DNA of 64,000 bases from an uncultured Flavobacteriales bacterium (GTDB taxonomy: Bacteria > Bacteroidota > Bacteroidia > Flavobacteriales_E > Vicingaceae): positions 30,940-94,939 of the forward strand of contig CAJXMH010000010.1 of NCBI GenBank assembly GCA_913056345.1, read 5' to 3'. The notes under the pieces were generated by a model. The model was not told where the DNA came from. It did no database searches and saw nothing but the letters and a program-made list of their open reading frames with translations. The stretch's first letter is position 1; each line of letters begins with the position of its first letter. A program made the position numbers and the translations under genes. This document shows, in pieces, positions 27,701 to 35,729 of this stretch.

Positions 27701-28915
27701 GAAGAGGTAATGGACAGCATGCGTGATCAGAAGAGTTTTACAGGTGAGGTTTTATTAAAGCGGACTAATAATTCTGTTTTTCCTGCCTACTTATCATTGA
27801 GCTATCTCTATAACACTGATGATGTGGTAATGGGTATTATGGGGGTAAGTCGAAACATCAGCGATCTTAAAGCAAAAGAGATTGAAATTAAAAATCAAGC
27901 TGCTAAGTTGAGTTCGATAATTGAAACAAGTTCTCATTTTTTCTTTACTGTTGATCATAACTACTGTATTTCATCTTTTAATCAAGGGTTTAAAGATGAA
28001 GTGATGCAGAACTCAGGCATAAAAATTAAAGTAGGCACACACTTTTATGACATTATTCCCAAGCATTTAGAGAAAGCTAAAATAGAGACATTTTGGGAGG
28101 AAAAATTTCGAACGGTTTTCAATAAGAAAGCCATAAATTTTGAATTTGATCGAATAAGCGAAGAGGGAATTCTATATTATCGTGAAATATTCTTGAATCC
28201 AATCTATGACCAAGAAGGAGAAGTTATCGAGGTGTCTGCCATTGCGCATGATATAACAGATAAAAAGCTTTCAGAGGAAAACCTAAAAAGATCACTCAAT
28301 GAAAAAGAAATACTACTGCAAGAGGTGCATCACCGAGTAAAAAACAACATGCAGGTGATTAATAGTATTTTGAGCTTACAAAGTGCTTACACCAAGGACA
28401 ATTCTGTATTGAAGATTCTAAGGGAAAGCCAGAATCGAATAAAGTCAATGTCATACATTCATGAGAAACTTTATCAGACCAAAGATTTCTCAAAAATTAA
28501 TTTTGGTGACTATATAGCAGAACTTAGTCATAACCTGCTTAAATCCTATGAAAACCCTCTTAATCAGGTCAATTTAATTACTAAATGTGAAGAAGTTTAC
28601 CTTGATTTAGATAAGGCAATACCGAGTGGTTTAATTGTAAATGAACTTATTTCAAATACGTTGAAGTATGCTTTCACAGGTGAAAGTAAAAACTGTGAAT
28701 TATTTGTGGGAATTAAAGTAAAAGACTCTACAGTTATGCTCACTATTGCTGACAATGGAATTGGGATTCAAAACATTGATATTCACAATTCGGAAAGCCT
28801 AGGACTGCAGCTAGTAGATACATTAACTGAACAATTAGAAGGGAGATTGGAGTTAGATGTTTCGTCAGGAACTAAATTTAACATTATATTTGAACTACCC
28901 GAAGAAGGACATTAA
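24707..28915 (+). CDS. Multi-PAS sensor histidine kinase (HisKA_2 type)
   Basis: 1402 aa from a TTG start. Residues ~10-165 hold about six membrane helices. About eight PAS domains follow, beginning near 180, 295, 420, 546, 670, 800, 945 and 1065; several open with the recognisable YR.LF..S...I pattern and are followed by ISSRKKLE/ITDKKLSEE-type PAC linkers. The kinase core starts with LLQEVHHRVKNNMQVINSI (phospho-acceptor His about 1208), the HisKA_2 form, and ends in an HATPase with NELISNTLKYAF (N box) and IADNGIGI (G1). It probably phosphorylates the LytTR regulator encoded one base after its stop. The signal is unknown; PAS could bind haem, flavin or small ligands. Confidence 0.93.
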   Translation: MRNKFNLSGIVPLWLLRLEIFLAAIISLLYSYFLDFFEVEGYSFYSGIYAASFFILIAISTFLFKLKNSLVRYLISTLYLGIVCGIIYKSTQYGFSLAHYFTFLLIYLFISYTQDRLKVYLIYNVAIFGIVILVYIINPSISIEEGLIYFLTFILVFLIGLVSTYSRAFSKSRLSSRKNLLDYIFNHVSDGLILVNKNNLQIVECNDIALKVLDLERENAVGKMIDEIEVGDQKIFKEKLIQDRLHTIKLGKVELINFSVKNIEFSNEAYFLIDLRSYQNQKEFELSKEYQSLLVNIKENYRYLFNESSSLICVFDQAGYILDVNETLLQKLGYGKEEMLGKRFDFIDAEEYPNRNEQNQQALGGISQHIEKKVFHKDGHIIDMELIIRKAKYFGEDVIITNGRDISSRKKLEREASHNLKRYKDLYKNSPNGIAVADFNGNIINCNSAFSKLLDYTEEELKKLTVKDITHKDDYQTTLAHRKKLLEGKTKVMNLQKRFISKSGHNVETLLKTVIIDDDEGYPKNLLVQIVDISEIKEAQKKLEISEKSYRELFDSSHDLLYILNERNEFIDFNHAVLEKYGYKKEEIIGKTPEIFSAPDLNDIEKVNQIIKHAWDGEEQDLLWWSIKKDGSIFPKELNLKKVTYKQQKVLLASGRDISEAYNYEKKLKQKEIRYRQLFERNLAGIYRTSKEGVILECNQSFANIIGYDTPQEIKDKLNVNDLYVEKEVRKKLIDNILESKLVKAEKINLIDKKGNEITVLLNVSSIFDEQGKFNYYEGSIIDITDLDRAQKLLLESQEKYQSLIDESPFGILIIYENKVLFSNSEAVKTLKAKSVEQLKGKPIDYFLKGINQSQLLKELNQRNYYETKAKDLEKNTIQLELKASSIHFENKDCHLISIVDITEKKKIERENKRIKGVETFNKILQAELEEREKIQENLLNAKSYTEGIIESSLDMIFTAGNNGKINKLNSAAQTELKGNSSLVKKPLEVLFYKKKQAEEVMDSMRDQKSFTGEVLLKRTNNSVFPAYLSLSYLYNTDDVVMGIMGVSRNISDLKAKEIEIKNQAAKLSSIIETSSHFFFTVDHNYCISSFNQGFKDEVMQNSGIKIKVGTHFYDIIPKHLEKAKIETFWEEKFRTVFNKKAINFEFDRISEEGILYYREIFLNPIYDQEGEVIEVSAIAHDITDKKLSEENLKRSLNEKEILLQEVHHRVKNNMQVINSILSLQSAYTKDNSVLKILRESQNRIKSMSYIHEKLYQTKDFSKINFGDYIAELSHNLLKSYENPLNQVNLITKCEEVYLDLDKAIPSGLIVNELISNTLKYAFTGESKNCELFVGIKVKDSTVMLTIADNGIGIQNIDIHNSESLGLQLVDTLTEQLEGRLELDVSSGTKFNIIFELPEEGH

Positions 28916-28916
28916 A

Positions 28917-29669
28917 ATGCAAAAAAAGAAAATTTTAATCGTTGAAGATGAGGCTATTGTAGCAAAAGACATTTCAGTATGTCTAAATAAGATCGGTTAT
29001 GAAGTATTGGATACTTTCTCTAGAGCTGAAAAAGCGTTAGATTTTATAAATGAGAATAAGCCAGACCTAGTGTTGATGGATATCATGCTAGCAGGCAACC
29101 TTTCAGGTATTGATGCTTCTGCAAAAATTAAGGAAGAGCACGACATTCCGGTGGTTTTTTTAACAGCCTATGCTGATGAAAAAACGATAAGCAAAGCCAA
29201 AGTAACTGAGCCCTACGGCTACATTATTAAACCATTTAAAGAGATTGATCTTCGCACGAGCATTGAAATGGCCCTTTACAAGTTCAAGAAAGAAAAAGAG
29301 AAATTAGAAGGATTAGACCAATCAAGAATTACCAAAGATTCGATTGTTGCAAAAGAGTTTATATACGTTAAGTCTAATTCAAAACTTGTTAAGGTTCAAA
29401 ACGACAATATCCTTTTTATTGAAGCATTAAAAGACTACGTAATCATCCACACCGCAGAAGAGCGATTCACTATTCATTCTACCATGAAAGATATTGAAAA
29501 GAAGCTACCTTCAGAAGTTTTTATGCGGGTGCATCGTTCTTTCATATTGAATTTAAAGAAAATAAAATCCATAGAGAGTTCGATCGTAATCTTAGAACAG
29601 ACAAACAAAAAAGTACCAATTGGAGGATCCTATAAAGATTCTCTTTTCAAGAGGCTAAACTTAGCATAA
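28917..29669 (+). CDS. LytTR-family response regulator
   Basis: 250 aa from the ATG at 28917, one base after the kinase stop. The frame is open further upstream, inside the kinase gene, but that part is shadow. Receiver domain 1-120: ILIVEDEA with the acidic pair, phospho-acceptor D55 in LVLMDIMLAG, a conserved Thr in VVFLTAYAD, and Lys in GYIIKPF. The C-terminal LytTR DNA-binding domain (about 155-250) contains NDNILFIEALKDYVIIHT and FMRVHRSFILNLKKI. It should bind promoter DNA when phosphorylated by the adjacent PAS kinase. Targets are not visible. Confidence 0.95.
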   Translation: MQKKKILIVEDEAIVAKDISVCLNKIGYEVLDTFSRAEKALDFINENKPDLVLMDIMLAGNLSGIDASAKIKEEHDIPVVFLTAYADEKTISKAKVTEPYGYIIKPFKEIDLRTSIEMALYKFKKEKEKLEGLDQSRITKDSIVAKEFIYVKSNSKLVKVQNDNILFIEALKDYVIIHTAEERFTIHSTMKDIEKKLPSEVFMRVHRSFILNLKKIKSIESSIVILEQTNKKVPIGGSYKDSLFKRLNLA

Positions 29670-29670
29670 A

Positions 29671-30714
29671 TTACTTTCTGAATCGACTCAAGTCTGCTTC
29701 AGGGTGCAAGGGCTCGTTAGTTAAAATATACCGCATCATTTCTTTGCTTAAAAGAGGAGCCATAAAACACCCTCTAGAGCCCAAACCATTAAATAAAAAA
29801 TATCCGCTATCTGGGTCCTTTCCCATTAAGGGTCTTCTATCCTTTACGGCAGGCCTTATTCCTGCTTCTTGTTTTACAACTGTATAAGGAACATCAATAA
29901 TTTCATCTAGAAACTCTTTTAGTAAAGTCAATTTGTCTTGGCTTATTTCATTGTTTTTACAATCTCTTGAATAGGTTGCTCCGACTTTATATTCATGATT
30001 TCCAACAGGAAGAATAAAAACTTTTTTCTTTACCATTTTCTTCAGCCTCAACTTTTCTGCCTTAATGGTAATCAGCTCTCCTTTATTCCATTGAAAAGGA
30101 AGATCCTTAAAAAAAGGGTTCTGCTTTACACCATGTCCTTGACAGAAAACAAGGTGATCAAACTCCAACTTTTTATACGACTTCTTATTTAGGGCCTTAT
30201 AATCAAATTCCTCTTCGATTAGCATACCATTCTTTTGAAGATAGGAGTTGAAGTGACTTAAAAAACCTTTCAAATCAAACCAGGCGCAATTTTTAACCAA
30301 GCCTTTCTTAAAATCTTTTAAACCGGTAATTTCATAGCCCTCATTAAGGTCCATTAGCTCTTTCTCTAGGTAGCGTTCTAGTTTAGCTTTTTCAAACCGG
30401 TGCTGCCAAAACGCGCTTTCATCTTTTGAGCTGATAAGTTTATAAAGGATTTCTGGGTGGTAATAATTTTCGGATAGTCGTGCATTCATTTCACCATAAA
30501 AAGGGGGTATTGCTTTAAGAAATTCATCTGCCCTCCAACTCAAAGTATAACGTTTCAAAACAAGTGGGTTGATCACTCCCGCTGCCACCCAAGAAGAGGA
30601 AGATTTTATTCCGCTGGCTACTACCTTTATGCGATACCCCTGATTTAAAAACTGTTGTGAAAGAAAACTTCCTGCAATGCCCTGTCCAACAATTAAACAG
30701 TCAACTTTTTCCAT
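29671..30714 (-). CDS. FAD-dependent oxidoreductase (DAO/glycine oxidase-like)
   Basis: 347 aa. N-terminal FAD-binding motif CLIVGQGIAGSFLSQQFL (about 6-23), then SSSWVAAGVINPLVLKRY, where DAO-family enzymes place their flavin-proximal loop. The C-terminal part has EAGIRPAVKDRRPLMG and FNGLGSRGCFMAPLLSKEM, the second FAD contact. This is typical of D-amino-acid/glycine oxidase-like enzymes; the amine substrate cannot be told. It converges with the response-regulator gene, the two stops lying within 2 bp, and is divergent from tatA. Confidence 0.87.
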   Translation of the reverse strand: MEKVDCLIVGQGIAGSFLSQQFLNQGYRIKVVASGIKSSSSWVAAGVINPLVLKRYTLSWRADEFLKAIPPFYGEMNARLSENYYHPEILYKLISSKDESAFWQHRFEKAKLERYLEKELMDLNEGYEITGLKDFKKGLVKNCAWFDLKGFLSHFNSYLQKNGMLIEEEFDYKALNKKSYKKLEFDHLVFCQGHGVKQNPFFKDLPFQWNKGELITIKAEKLRLKKMVKKKVFILPVGNHEYKVGATYSRDCKNNEISQDKLTLLKEFLDEIIDVPYTVVKQEAGIRPAVKDRRPLMGKDPDSGYFLFNGLGSRGCFMAPLLSKEMMRYILTNEPLHPEADLSRFRK

Positions 30715-30758
30715 TTTTCAAATGTATTTAATCTAGGGTTTAAAGATTTTAAAATGAC

Positions 30759-30766
30759 TAACTTTG
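30759..30766 (+). promoter_or_regulatory. -7 promoter element of tatA
   Basis: TAACTTTG matches TAnnTTTG and ends 16 bp before the tatA ATG. A -33 TTG is not evident. It would also drive gatA, which follows closely. Confidence 0.4.
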
Positions 30767-30782
30767 ATGCAAATTATCCATT

Positions 30783-30983
30783 ATGGAAGAAAGCGTAATA
30801 CAAGCAGGAATGATAGGCCCACAGCAGATAATTTTAATTGCTGTGTTGCTTATATTACTTTTTGGTGCTAAAAAAATTCCTGAACTAATGAAAGGTGTAG
30901 GCAAAGGAATCAAAGAGTTTAAGGACGCAACCAATGAGGATGCGGAAGAGAAGAAGAAAGACCAAGACAATAAAAAAGCCTAA
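30783..30983 (+). CDS. tatA: Sec-independent (twin-arginine) translocase subunit TatA
   Basis: 66 aa. One membrane helix (about 10-27, GPQQIILIAVLLILLFGAKK) is followed by the amphipathic helix IPELMKGVGKGIKEFKDA and a charged tail, exactly the TatA/TatE layout including the FGAKKIPEL hinge. TatA oligomers form the export pore for folded proteins with twin-arginine signals. No tatC is nearby. gatA follows 11 bp after the stop. Confidence 0.95.
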   Translation: MEESVIQAGMIGPQQIILIAVLLILLFGAKKIPELMKGVGKGIKEFKDATNEDAEEKKKDQDNKKA

Positions 30984-30994
30984 AACCAATACGC

Positions 30995-32422
30995 TTGGAT
31001 ACATCCAAACTGTCTTTTAGTTCTGCTAGAGAAAACTTGCTTAGTAAGCAAATTACTGCTGTTGAGCTTTATCATGCTTTTTTAAAGAAAATTAAAGACT
31101 CTGCAGATCTCAATATTTTTTTAGAAGTTTTTGAGGAATCCGCTTTGGCCAAAGCTCAAGAAGTTGACCAAAAAGTCAAAGCAGGAACAGCAGGAAAGCT
31201 TGCTGGCATGGTAATTAGCATCAAGGATAATATATGCTATGCAGGACACTCAGTTTCTGCTTCATCAAGAATATTAGAAAAGTTTGAAAGTTTATACTCT
31301 GCCACTGTGGTGGACAGGCTTTTGGGAGAAGATGCGATTATCATAGGACGCACCAACTGTGATGAATTTGCTATGGGTAGTTCCAATGAAAATTCATTTT
31401 TTGGTGCGGTCAAAAATCCTATCGATCAAGAATATGTTCCCGGTGGTTCAAGCGGAGGAGCAGCAGCTTCTGTGGCAGCGAATTTATGCATGGCAGCATT
31501 AGGATCTGATACAGGCGGCTCAATACGCCAGCCTGCAAGCTTTACTGGAACGCTTGGTTTAAAACCAACATATGGAAGGGTGTCAAGACATGGGTTAATT
31601 GCTTATGCCTCTTCTTTTGATCAGATAGGTCCTATTTGTAAATCAGTTGAAGAAGCAGCTCTGATTCTTGAGGTAATTGCCGGTTCAGATGAATACGATA
31701 GTACTCTGAGCAATAGGGAAGTTCCTTCATACAGTAAAAAGCTTAATCAGGAAGGAAAAAAGAAAATAGCATATTTAGATTGCTACGTAGAGCACGAAGG
31801 AATCAATGCTGAGGTTAAAAACCGAACCTTAGAAATAATTGAGAAGCTAAAAGAAGATGGACATCAAGTAGACCGAATAGAGTTTGACCTATTAGATCAA
31901 CTTGTTCCGATTTATTACATACTTACTACTGCTGAAGCTTCTTCTAACTTAGCACGTTATGATGGGATTCATTTTGGATATAGAAGTGAAAACGCCCATG
32001 ATCTAAAAAGCACTTACGTTAAATCTAGAACAGAAGGCTTCGGTCCTGAAGTAAAAAGAAGAATTATGCTGGGAACCTATGTACTTAGCGCAGGCTATTA
32101 TGATTCCTATTACGGAAAGGCTCAGAAACTTCGCAGAATGGTAAGGGAAAAAACCCGCTCAATTTTAGCGGACTATGATTTTATTCTGTCTCCCACCACC
32201 CCTCATGGAGCCTTTAAGTTAGAGGAACAAGTTGACGATCCGATCAAAATGTATCTCGAAGACATTTTTACTGTACAAGCCAATATTGTTGGTATTCCTG
32301 CCATCTCTCTTCCATTAGGAAAACTAAGCAATGGTTTGCCTTTCGGAATACAGTTTATGGCAGATTTATTTAAAGAGCAAGAACTGCTCGCTTTTTCTAC
32401 TGAAGTCGTTAACAAAGGCTAG
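30995..32422 (+). CDS. gatA: Aspartyl/glutamyl-tRNA(Asn/Gln) amidotransferase subunit A
   Basis: 475 aa amidase-signature enzyme that releases ammonia from glutamine for GatB-dependent amidation of misacylated tRNA. The Ser-cisSer-Lys triad is visible: Lys in GMVISIKDNICYAG, cis-Ser in GSDTGGSIRQPAS and nucleophile-region GGSSGGAAASVAA. RTNCDEFAMGSSNENS and LGLKPTYGRVSRHGL are GatA-specific. Translation appears to start at a TTG (30995), 11 bp after tatA. A strong hairpin follows the stop. The single GluRS (gltX) in this window is consistent with indirect Gln-tRNA formation, though gatB/gatC are not in view. Confidence 0.96.
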   Translation: MDTSKLSFSSARENLLSKQITAVELYHAFLKKIKDSADLNIFLEVFEESALAKAQEVDQKVKAGTAGKLAGMVISIKDNICYAGHSVSASSRILEKFESLYSATVVDRLLGEDAIIIGRTNCDEFAMGSSNENSFFGAVKNPIDQEYVPGGSSGGAAASVAANLCMAALGSDTGGSIRQPASFTGTLGLKPTYGRVSRHGLIAYASSFDQIGPICKSVEEAALILEVIAGSDEYDSTLSNREVPSYSKKLNQEGKKKIAYLDCYVEHEGINAEVKNRTLEIIEKLKEDGHQVDRIEFDLLDQLVPIYYILTTAEASSNLARYDGIHFGYRSENAHDLKSTYVKSRTEGFGPEVKRRIMLGTYVLSAGYYDSYYGKAQKLRRMVREKTRSILADYDFILSPTTPHGAFKLEEQVDDPIKMYLEDIFTVQANIVGIPAISLPLGKLSNGLPFGIQFMADLFKEQELLAFSTEVVNKG

Positions 32423-32452
32423 TTAAAAAAAGCCTAAGCTTACAACACAGAG

Positions 32453-32478
32453 GCTCTAAATTTTAAAGAATTTAGAGC
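32453..32478 (+). terminator. Terminator after tatA-gatA
   Basis: Perfect 10-bp stem GCTCTAAATT (32453-32462) and AATTTAGAGC (32469-32478) with a 6-nt loop, followed by ATTTTGC. A smaller AGGCT/AGCCT hairpin (about 32416-32434) precedes it at the gatA stop. Confidence 0.65.
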
Positions 32479-32514
32479 ATTTTGCAACACCGCATACTTT
32501 TTCTCGTTTACTAG

Positions 32515-34023
32515 ATGATGACCTTTATGAAAAGAATATTTTTTGCTCTGATTTTTTGCTTTACTACTGTCTCTCTTTCAGCAGACTCTGAAACCAAAGA
32601 GAGTGATTCAAGCTATACCATCGCTCCTGATGATCGTGTTCTTGCTGCCATTGATAGCGCAATAGCGCATTGGAGATTAGAAGCAGTAAATGCCGATTTT
32701 TCCTACGCCACGGCCGATACACAAACTATAGGTCAAGCTATTCCCATACCATTGAATGATAGCTTATTTAATGTTCGCTTAGAGGAACTTAACCAGTCTA
32801 GCCCAATAGAGCTAGTATACAATGATAAAGTAAAGGCATTCATTAACCTTTACCTAAACAAAAAAAGAACACTTAGTACTTCTGTATTGGGTTTGGCTCC
32901 TCGGTATTATCCAATATTTGAAGAAATACTTGATCAATACGACCTCCCACTAGAGTTGAAGCATTTAGCCATTGTCGAATCAGCTTTAAACCCTTCTGCT
33001 AGGTCGTGGGTTGGAGCAAAGGGCCTTTGGCAATTTATGTATGCCACAGGAAAAATGTATGGATTAAAAGTCACTTCCTACTACGATGAGCGAATGAATC
33101 CTTACTTAGCAACCGATGCTGCTTGCCGATACATGCGAGACCTCTACAAACTCTACGATGATTGGAGCTTAGTGTTAGCTGCCTACAATAGTGGGCCTGG
33201 TAATGTAAACCGAGCAATTAGAAGATCTGGGGGGCAAAAAGATTATTGGAAAATACGTCCCTACCTGCCAAGAGAAACCCGAGGCTATGTTCCTGCTTTT
33301 ATTGCAGTTAATTACCTAATGAATTTCGCTGGGGATCATGGTCTTTATCCGCAGGCCCCTGTTTTAGCTTCTATGCAGGTAGATACGGTTCATTTGAAAA
33401 AAGCGATGAGCTTCAGTCAGTTGAATCGCTACATAGACATAAGTGCAGACACTTTAGCACTGCTAAATCCGCAGTATAAATTAAAGTTTATTCCTGAGAG
33501 CAAAGAGGTAAAAGAACTATGCTTGCCTATGCAGCACTTAGGTGTTTTTTTAACAAATGAACAGGCAATTTATGCTGATATGAGAAGGATAGAAATACAA
33601 GATAGTATAAATGGGGTCAGATCAGAAGAAAGAGTTCCCGAAGTAATCGTTCACCGTGTAAGGAGTGGTGAATTTTTAGGCTATATTGCAAACAAGTATA
33701 GGTGCTCTGTTAGAGACCTTATGAGTTGGAATAATTTAAGAAGTAGCCGAATTAATCCAGGAGATCGTTTAAAAATTTTCACCCGCAATTCTGCTACAGT
33801 TCAAGCGAATAAAACAACGAAGTCCGAGCCTCAAAAGACCAAAATAGCGACAAAGAAAAGCGGAAAGTTTCAATTTTATACCGTAAGGAGCGGAGACACA
33901 CTTTGGGACATTGCAAAGAAGTACAATGACACTAGTGTAAGTGAACTTAAACGATTAAATAGTCACCTTAACTTTAAACGACTTAAGCCAGGAATGCAGC
34001 TTAAGGTTAAAGAAATCAGCTAA
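32515..34023 (+). CDS. Lytic transglycosylase with two LysM domains
   Basis: 502 aa, MltD-like. Signal peptide (about 4-23, KRIFFALIFCFTTVSLSAD). The SLT goose-lysozyme-like domain is at about 145-290: catalytic Glu in IVESALNPSARSW, then GLWQFMYATGKMYGL and AAYNSGPGNVNRAI. LysM domains are at about 379-422 (VIVHRVRSGEFLGYIANKY) and 455-500 (FYTVRSGDTLWDIAKKYN) and bind peptidoglycan. It cleaves glycan strands with 1,6-anhydro product formation in the periplasm. The DUF4837 lipoprotein gene follows immediately, so the two probably form an envelope-maintenance pair. Start could be either of the two nearby ATGs. Confidence 0.92.
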   Translation: MMTFMKRIFFALIFCFTTVSLSADSETKESDSSYTIAPDDRVLAAIDSAIAHWRLEAVNADFSYATADTQTIGQAIPIPLNDSLFNVRLEELNQSSPIELVYNDKVKAFINLYLNKKRTLSTSVLGLAPRYYPIFEEILDQYDLPLELKHLAIVESALNPSARSWVGAKGLWQFMYATGKMYGLKVTSYYDERMNPYLATDAACRYMRDLYKLYDDWSLVLAAYNSGPGNVNRAIRRSGGQKDYWKIRPYLPRETRGYVPAFIAVNYLMNFAGDHGLYPQAPVLASMQVDTVHLKKAMSFSQLNRYIDISADTLALLNPQYKLKFIPESKEVKELCLPMQHLGVFLTNEQAIYADMRRIEIQDSINGVRSEERVPEVIVHRVRSGEFLGYIANKYRCSVRDLMSWNNLRSSRINPGDRLKIFTRNSATVQANKTTKSEPQKTKIATKKSGKFQFYTVRSGDTLWDIAKKYNDTSVSELKRLNSHLNFKRLKPGMQLKVKEIS

Positions 34024-35025
34024 ATGAATAAGTTACTAACCATTTCTATTTTACTTTTTGCCATTGCTTGTGGAAATATTGACAACAGCAAGCTAGATCC
34101 TTCTTTGTTGCCTGAAAGTACAGGTAAGTATGGAGAAGTATTAGTAGTGGTTGATACCCTTTATGAGAATAGATCAAGCGGTGAACAACTGAGGAAAATA
34201 TTCAATAAAGCTATGCCCGGTTTACCTCAGGAAGAAACCATGTTCCGGATGTCAACTGTTGCCCCCGAAAGTTTTAAATCAATTTTGAAAAGAAGTCGCA
34301 ATCTTTTGAAATTAAATGTTGGCAAAGGCCGAAAGACCGATATAGCTATTGAGCGTAATATCTGGGCCAAAAATCAACTTATGATACAGATTACGGCTGA
34401 GAGCGATGAAGTTGCAGCAAGAATCCTGAAAAAGAATAGGCAAACTATACGAGATTATTTTAATCAGGAAGAAATAGATCGGCTTCATAAACAATTTGCC
34501 AAAAAGCCGGAAAAGGATTTAATAGAAGAAATCAAGGAAAATTACGGACTTAGTTTACTTATTCCACCGGGCTTTTTGATGATGCAAAATACTGAAGAAG
34601 GGTTTTGGATCAAGAAAGAAAAACGGCTAGGGGAGCATCAAATTATTCAAGGAATAAGCTATTACAGCGAACCATACACCGGAGATTCCTTATTTAATAA
34701 AGAAAGCATCTATGAAAGTAGAAACCGTTTTACTAGGAAAAATATGGAAGGATCTCGCGATAGCTCTTTTATGGTGGTTTACGAACCTTATCCTGCAAAA
34801 ATAACAGAACAGAACTTCAAGGGTAATTATGCAAAAACATATAGAGGACTCTGGAACATGGAAAATGATTTCATGGGTGGACCATTTTTTCACTTCGCTA
34901 CCGTGGATACGGTTAGTAATCAGCTCTTGCACCTTGACGGCTTTGTTTATGCTCCAAAGTTTAATAAAAGGGAGTATGTAAGAGAATTAGAAGCCATTAT
35001 TAAAACACTGAAGCTTAGCAATTAG
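34024..35025 (+). CDS. DUF4837 family lipoprotein
   Basis: 333 aa. A lipoprotein signal (MNKLLTISILLFAIACG, Cys 16) precedes a domain with TGKYGEVLVVVDTLYE, IERNIWAKNQLMIQITAESD and a second half beginning with YGLSLLIPPGFLMMQNTEEG. This is the DUF4837 pattern, restricted as far as I know to Bacteroidota and of unknown function. No gap separates it from the lytic transglycosylase stop, implying coupled translation. Its 3' end overlaps recO (opposite strand) by 4 bp. Confidence 0.88.
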   Translation: MNKLLTISILLFAIACGNIDNSKLDPSLLPESTGKYGEVLVVVDTLYENRSSGEQLRKIFNKAMPGLPQEETMFRMSTVAPESFKSILKRSRNLLKLNVGKGRKTDIAIERNIWAKNQLMIQITAESDEVAARILKKNRQTIRDYFNQEEIDRLHKQFAKKPEKDLIEEIKENYGLSLLIPPGFLMMQNTEEGFWIKKEKRLGEHQIIQGISYYSEPYTGDSLFNKESIYESRNRFTRKNMEGSRDSSFMVVYEPYPAKITEQNFKGNYAKTYRGLWNMENDFMGGPFFHFATVDTVSNQLLHLDGFVYAPKFNKREYVRELEAIIKTLKLSN

Positions 35026-35726
35026 GAAAATACGCTTTCCAAAACATCTAATGTTTTCAATTTCCCGAGGCCACCGAACTGAAATTCAAAATACCTCAAA
35101 AAGAAACGAATAAGGCTTTGTCTTTGAACCTGATTCAGTTGACCATCCTCTTTAAGTTGCATGAGTAGTAACTTGACTTCTGATCCTTCAAAGCTTTTGT
35201 GCCTTGGTCGCCTAATAACAAAGCTAGCTTCTTCGTGATCAAAGAACTCACCTTCCGTGCTGAGAACGGGCGAAATACCTAAAATATCGCACAGTTCCCA
35301 CATAAATAAAAGGTGAAAGTTTGAGTCTATGTCTTCTGCAGTTAGCAGTTCCTCAGATTTTTTCCAAAGAAACTCAAACAGTAAATCATCCTTTTCAGTC
35401 TGGGTTAAGATCTTTCCAAGTAGTTCAGCAAGAAAAAAACGTAAAGAAGATTTCTTAATGGTTTCAATGGTGCTTTCATTACCAATTCGCTTGGCTGCAT
35501 TGCTTACCTCTGTCAACCGATGTAAGTCTTTGTTTGCTCTGTAATAGAATGAAAGTTGAATGCAATTTAGAGGGTCAAAGTAGTGTTTAAGACCTTGCTT
35601 TTTATTTTTACGCGCTGAGCTGATTAAGCTGATAAAACCAAACTCTTTCGAATATACTTTAGAAATAAGCGAATTGTCGCCGTAGTTAAGGGAACTTAAT
35701 GCTATGGCCTTACTGTTTATCCGCAA
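35022..35726 (-). CDS. recO: DNA repair protein RecO
   Basis: 234 aa. An N-terminal OB fold (INSKAIALSSLNYGDNSLISKVYSKEFG) is followed by a helical C-terminal domain with FLAELLGKILTQTEKDDLLFEFL and a region where many RecO proteins carry a zinc site; the cysteines are sparse here. RecO with RecR helps load RecA onto SSB-coated gaps. Length is normal. It begins 3 bp after the stop of the porZ-like gene, a gene order seen in many Bacteroidota. Confidence 0.93.
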   Translation of the reverse strand: MRINSKAIALSSLNYGDNSLISKVYSKEFGFISLISSARKNKKQGLKHYFDPLNCIQLSFYYRANKDLHRLTEVSNAAKRIGNESTIETIKKSSLRFFLAELLGKILTQTEKDDLLFEFLWKKSEELLTAEDIDSNFHLLFMWELCDILGISPVLSTEGEFFDHEEASFVIRRPRHKSFEGSEVKLLLMQLKEDGQLNQVQRQSLIRFFLRYFEFQFGGLGKLKTLDVLESVFS

Positions 35727-35729
35727 AGT

